Positions 62,198-64,000 of a DNA stretch of 64,000 nucleotides are shown piece by piece (within the stretch, counting starts at the first letter, position 1; each line of letters starts with the position of its first letter). Source of the DNA: Limnohabitans lacus (GTDB taxonomy: Bacteria > Pseudomonadota > Gammaproteobacteria > Burkholderiales > Burkholderiaceae_C); NCBI RefSeq assembly GCF_030053395.1, contig NZ_JASGBH010000004.1, positions 186,001-250,000 on the forward strand. The letters run 5' to 3'. The position numbers and the translations under genes are program-made. A model generated the notes under the pieces. It ran no database searches, had not been told where the DNA came from, and worked only from the letters and a program-made list of their open reading frames with translations.

Positions 62198-62270
62198 GTA
62201 GGTCGGTGGCTTTAGCCCCGACGATGACAGCGGCATCCAATGCACCGTCGGAGCTGAAGCTCCGACCTAC
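62198..62270. repeat. REP-like inverted pair after the LOG gene
   Basis: GTAGGTCGG...GCCCCGAC (62198-62223) and CGTCGGAGCTGAAGCTCCGACCTAC (62246-62270) are inverted relative to each other around a spacer of about 22 bp; GTAGGTCGG recurs as its complement at the far end. The second copy is a self-complementary hairpin (GTCGGAGC-TGAA-GCTCCGAC). It resembles extragenic palindromic elements common between genes of Proteobacteria, and lies between converging genes. Confidence 0.7.
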
Positions 62271-62276
62271 GGTTGA

Positions 62277-63446
62277 CTACGGATGATGGGGGCGCAGCTT
62301 GAAGGCCGAATGGGCGCCCAACCCCACCGCCGCACCCACCACCCAAAACACGGGGGCCACACCGGCGATGGCGCCAGCTGCACCAAACAGTATGGGCATC
62401 AGCACGCTGGAGGCGTTGATGCTCATCAGCCTCAGACCCAGGGCTTCGCCCTGACGGTGCTCGGGCGTGATTTGGTGCAAGGTGCTCATGATCATGGGTT
62501 GCACCGCGCCCAGCACCAAGCCCAGCATGACCGAGCACGCGCCCATGGCCCAAGCCGTGGACATGAAGGGGTACAGGCCAAACAAAACGGCGGTGCACAC
62601 CATCGATGCGGTGATGATCTGGTACTCGTGCACATGGCGAGAGATCCAAGGCAAACATATGCGGATGGTGGCCGCCGCTATGGCAAAAGAGCCAAGGATG
62701 GTGCCCACCACCGATGCGCTCATACCCCGCTCGTGTCCCAGCACCGGCACCACAAAAGTGTGCACGTCCCAGCAAGACGACAGCAGCCAATTGACCCCCA
62801 GCAGACGCAGCATCAAAGGTTCGTTCAGCAGGTCCAGCACACGCTTTTTTTCTGACGGCGCCGCCAGCGCAGGAGAGGTCTTTTCGCGCACACCGCGCAC
62901 GCACCACAAGGTGAGTAAAGGCAACAAGGCCATGAGCAGGAAGGCCACCCGAAAGCCCGTCTCGTGCGCACGCTCAGGGCCTGCAAAGTCGATCATCAGG
63001 CCCGCCAGCACGGGCCCCAGAAAATTGGAAATGGCCGGGCCAATGGACAACCAGCTGAACGCGGCCTTCAACTCGGCCGGACCTTGGGCCAGTCGCCCCA
63101 CATGCCGCTGCAAGGCAATGACCGCCATGCCGGTGGCCCCACCAGCGGCCAAGGCGCTCACACACAGCACCGGAAAAATGGGCCAAACGGCGGACAGGCT
63201 CACACCCGCGAAGGCCACGGCCACGCTCACCGTCAAGGGGGCTTTGAGGCCTTTGCGATCGGCAAAGCGGCCGGCGGGCAGCGCCAAAAAAACTTGGGTC
63301 AGCGCAAACAAGGCCAGCAAGGCCCCCACCGCCATGGCGCTGAAGCCCTGCTGCAAAGCCAAAAGCGGCGCTGCCATGCGGGTGCCGGCCATGCAGGCGT
63401 GCAAGAAGATTTGCCCGGCAATCAGGCGCGACAGCTCGCGCTTCAT
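62277..63446 (-). CDS. major facilitator superfamily transporter
   Basis: A 389-residue protein with twelve hydrophobic segments in two six-helix halves. The MFS motif A-like segment is GRFADRKGLKAPL between helices 2 and 3. The N-terminal half resembles drug or sugar efflux carriers. The 3' end meets the REP-like pair, and the ATG at 63446 is 12 bp from the rmuC stop on the same strand, so the two may form one unit. The substrate is not predictable. Confidence 0.9.
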   Translation of the reverse strand: MKRELSRLIAGQIFLHACMAGTRMAAPLLALQQGFSAMAVGALLALFALTQVFLALPAGRFADRKGLKAPLTVSVAVAFAGVSLSAVWPIFPVLCVSALAAGGATGMAVIALQRHVGRLAQGPAELKAAFSWLSIGPAISNFLGPVLAGLMIDFAGPERAHETGFRVAFLLMALLPLLTLWCVRGVREKTSPALAAPSEKKRVLDLLNEPLMLRLLGVNWLLSSCWDVHTFVVPVLGHERGMSASVVGTILGSFAIAAATIRICLPWISRHVHEYQIITASMVCTAVLFGLYPFMSTAWAMGACSVMLGLVLGAVQPMIMSTLHQITPEHRQGEALGLRLMSINASSVLMPILFGAAGAIAGVAPVFWVVGAAVGLGAHSAFKLRPHHP

Positions 63447-63458
63447 GCCCTGTGCCGA

Positions 63459-64000
63459 TCAGGCATCGCCACCGGGCAGCAAGGCTTGTGCATCGGACTC
63501 GGGCAAGGCATCGACCTGACGCAAAGCCCGGTTCATCACATTGCTGCGGGTCTGCGCTTGATCCAGCGTGTTGAGCACGGTCTGCGTCTGGTTGCGCACC
63601 TTGTCGAGCACATCGCCAAACTTGCCGAACTCGGTTTTGACCGCGCCCAGCACTTGCCAGACTTCGCTGGAGCGCTTTTCGAGCGCCAGCGTTCTGAAGC
63701 CCATTTGCAAAGCGTTGAGCATGGCCATCAGGTTGGTCGGCCCGGCCAGGGTCACGCGGTGATCGCGTTGCAGCGTTTCCATCAAGCCGGGGCGGCGCAG
63801 GACTTCGGCGTAAAGGCCTTCGGTGGGCAAGAACATCACCGCAAAGTCGGTCGTGTGCGGTGGCTCCAGGTACTTGTCAGCGATCGACTTGGCCTCGAGC
63901 TTGATGCGGGCTTCCAGGGCTTTGGCGCACAACTCGGCTTGCACCGGGTCGGCACGCCCTTGGGCTTCGAGCAAGCGCTCGTAGTCTTCGTTGGGGAACT
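63459..64000 (-). CDS. rmuC: DNA recombination protein RmuC (C-terminal part; runs off the window)
   Basis: The reading frame continues through the right edge of the window, so only the C-terminal ~180 residues are seen. The core RmuC signature is present: DFAVMFLPTEGLYAEV, GPTNLMAMLNALQMGFRTLALEKRSSEVW, followed by a long helical tail. RmuC limits DNA inversion at short inverted repeats. The edge residues read FPNEDYERLLEAQG, which agree with the family. Confidence 0.93.
   Translation of the reverse strand, partial: FPNEDYERLLEAQGRADPVQAELCAKALEARIKLEAKSIADKYLEPPHTTDFAVMFLPTEGLYAEVLRRPGLMETLQRDHRVTLAGPTNLMAMLNALQMGFRTLALEKRSSEVWQVLGAVKTEFGKFGDVLDKVRNQTQTVLNTLDQAQTRSNVMNRALRQVDALPESDAQALLPGGDA

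Overview
The window looks like the chromosome of a Burkholderiales betaproteobacterium, most likely of the Comamonadaceae. This is an inference from gene content: a cbb3 oxidase cluster under FNR-type control, several Bug/TctC-type receptors, an EarP/Arg32-type EF-P system and a surE-pcm-nlpD block. Most of the DNA is GC-rich. An AT-richer island at 43.57-49.82 kb and an AT-richer patch at 58.3-59.65 kb look acquired. Two tRNA genes are present (His-GTG, Val-TAC). I saw no rRNA, CRISPR array or complete insertion sequence.

0-11.5 kb is a low-oxygen respiration block. It holds a TauE/DsbD_2-like membrane protein, hemN, fnr, and the cbb3 oxidase operon ccoNOQP with ccoG, ccoH, a small membrane protein, ccoS and the copper ATPase ccoI, followed by a universal stress protein. 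Three FNR-box palindromes sit in front of hemN/fnr, ccoN and ccoI/usp. 11.7-18 kb holds an orphan sugar-type binding protein and then a malonate-assimilation operon (GntR regulator, malonyl-CoA decarboxylase, TctC receptor, malonyl-CoA ligase) with a perfect 18-bp palindrome upstream of the regulator.

18-31.6 kb is the most interesting metabolic region. One tightly packed operon encodes a class I glutamine amidotransferase, a cytochrome P450, a glutamine-synthetase-like ligase, an adrenodoxin-type ferredoxin, an aldehyde dehydrogenase, a class III aminotransferase, a Tm-1-like protein and a HAD hydrolase. It faces an AraC-type regulator. The set matches PuuA, PuuC, PuuD and PuuE of gamma-glutamylated polyamine catabolism, with the flavin oxidase PuuB replaced by a P450 and ferredoxin. 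A TctC receptor and two tandem amidases follow.

31.6-43.5 kb is housekeeping: esterase, lgt, ilvD, cytochrome c, a GlcG-like protein, a BAX-inhibitor-like protein, rlmD, an exonuclease, nlpD, pcm, surE and a quinone oxidoreductase. rpoS is absent from its usual place after nlpD. 43.57-49.82 kb is a 6.2-kb integrative element in the 3' end of tRNA-His, bounded by 17-bp direct repeats. It carries a tyrosine integrase, an H-NS-like protein, a XRE regulator, a possible replication protein, a truncated type IV coupling-protein-like gene, an exported-protein cassette, an iteron-like repeat cluster and arm-type repeat pairs at both ends.

49.8-64 kb returns to core genes: ppiD, tRNA-Val, hupB, a tartrate-dehydrogenase-like enzyme, an EamA exporter, pgsA, uvrC, earP, two half-length YeeE/YedE proteins, efp, a LOG-family protein, an MFS transporter and a partial rmuC. 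The 58.3-59.65 kb patch, which separates earP from efp, encodes an unrecognised membrane-anchored coiled-coil protein.
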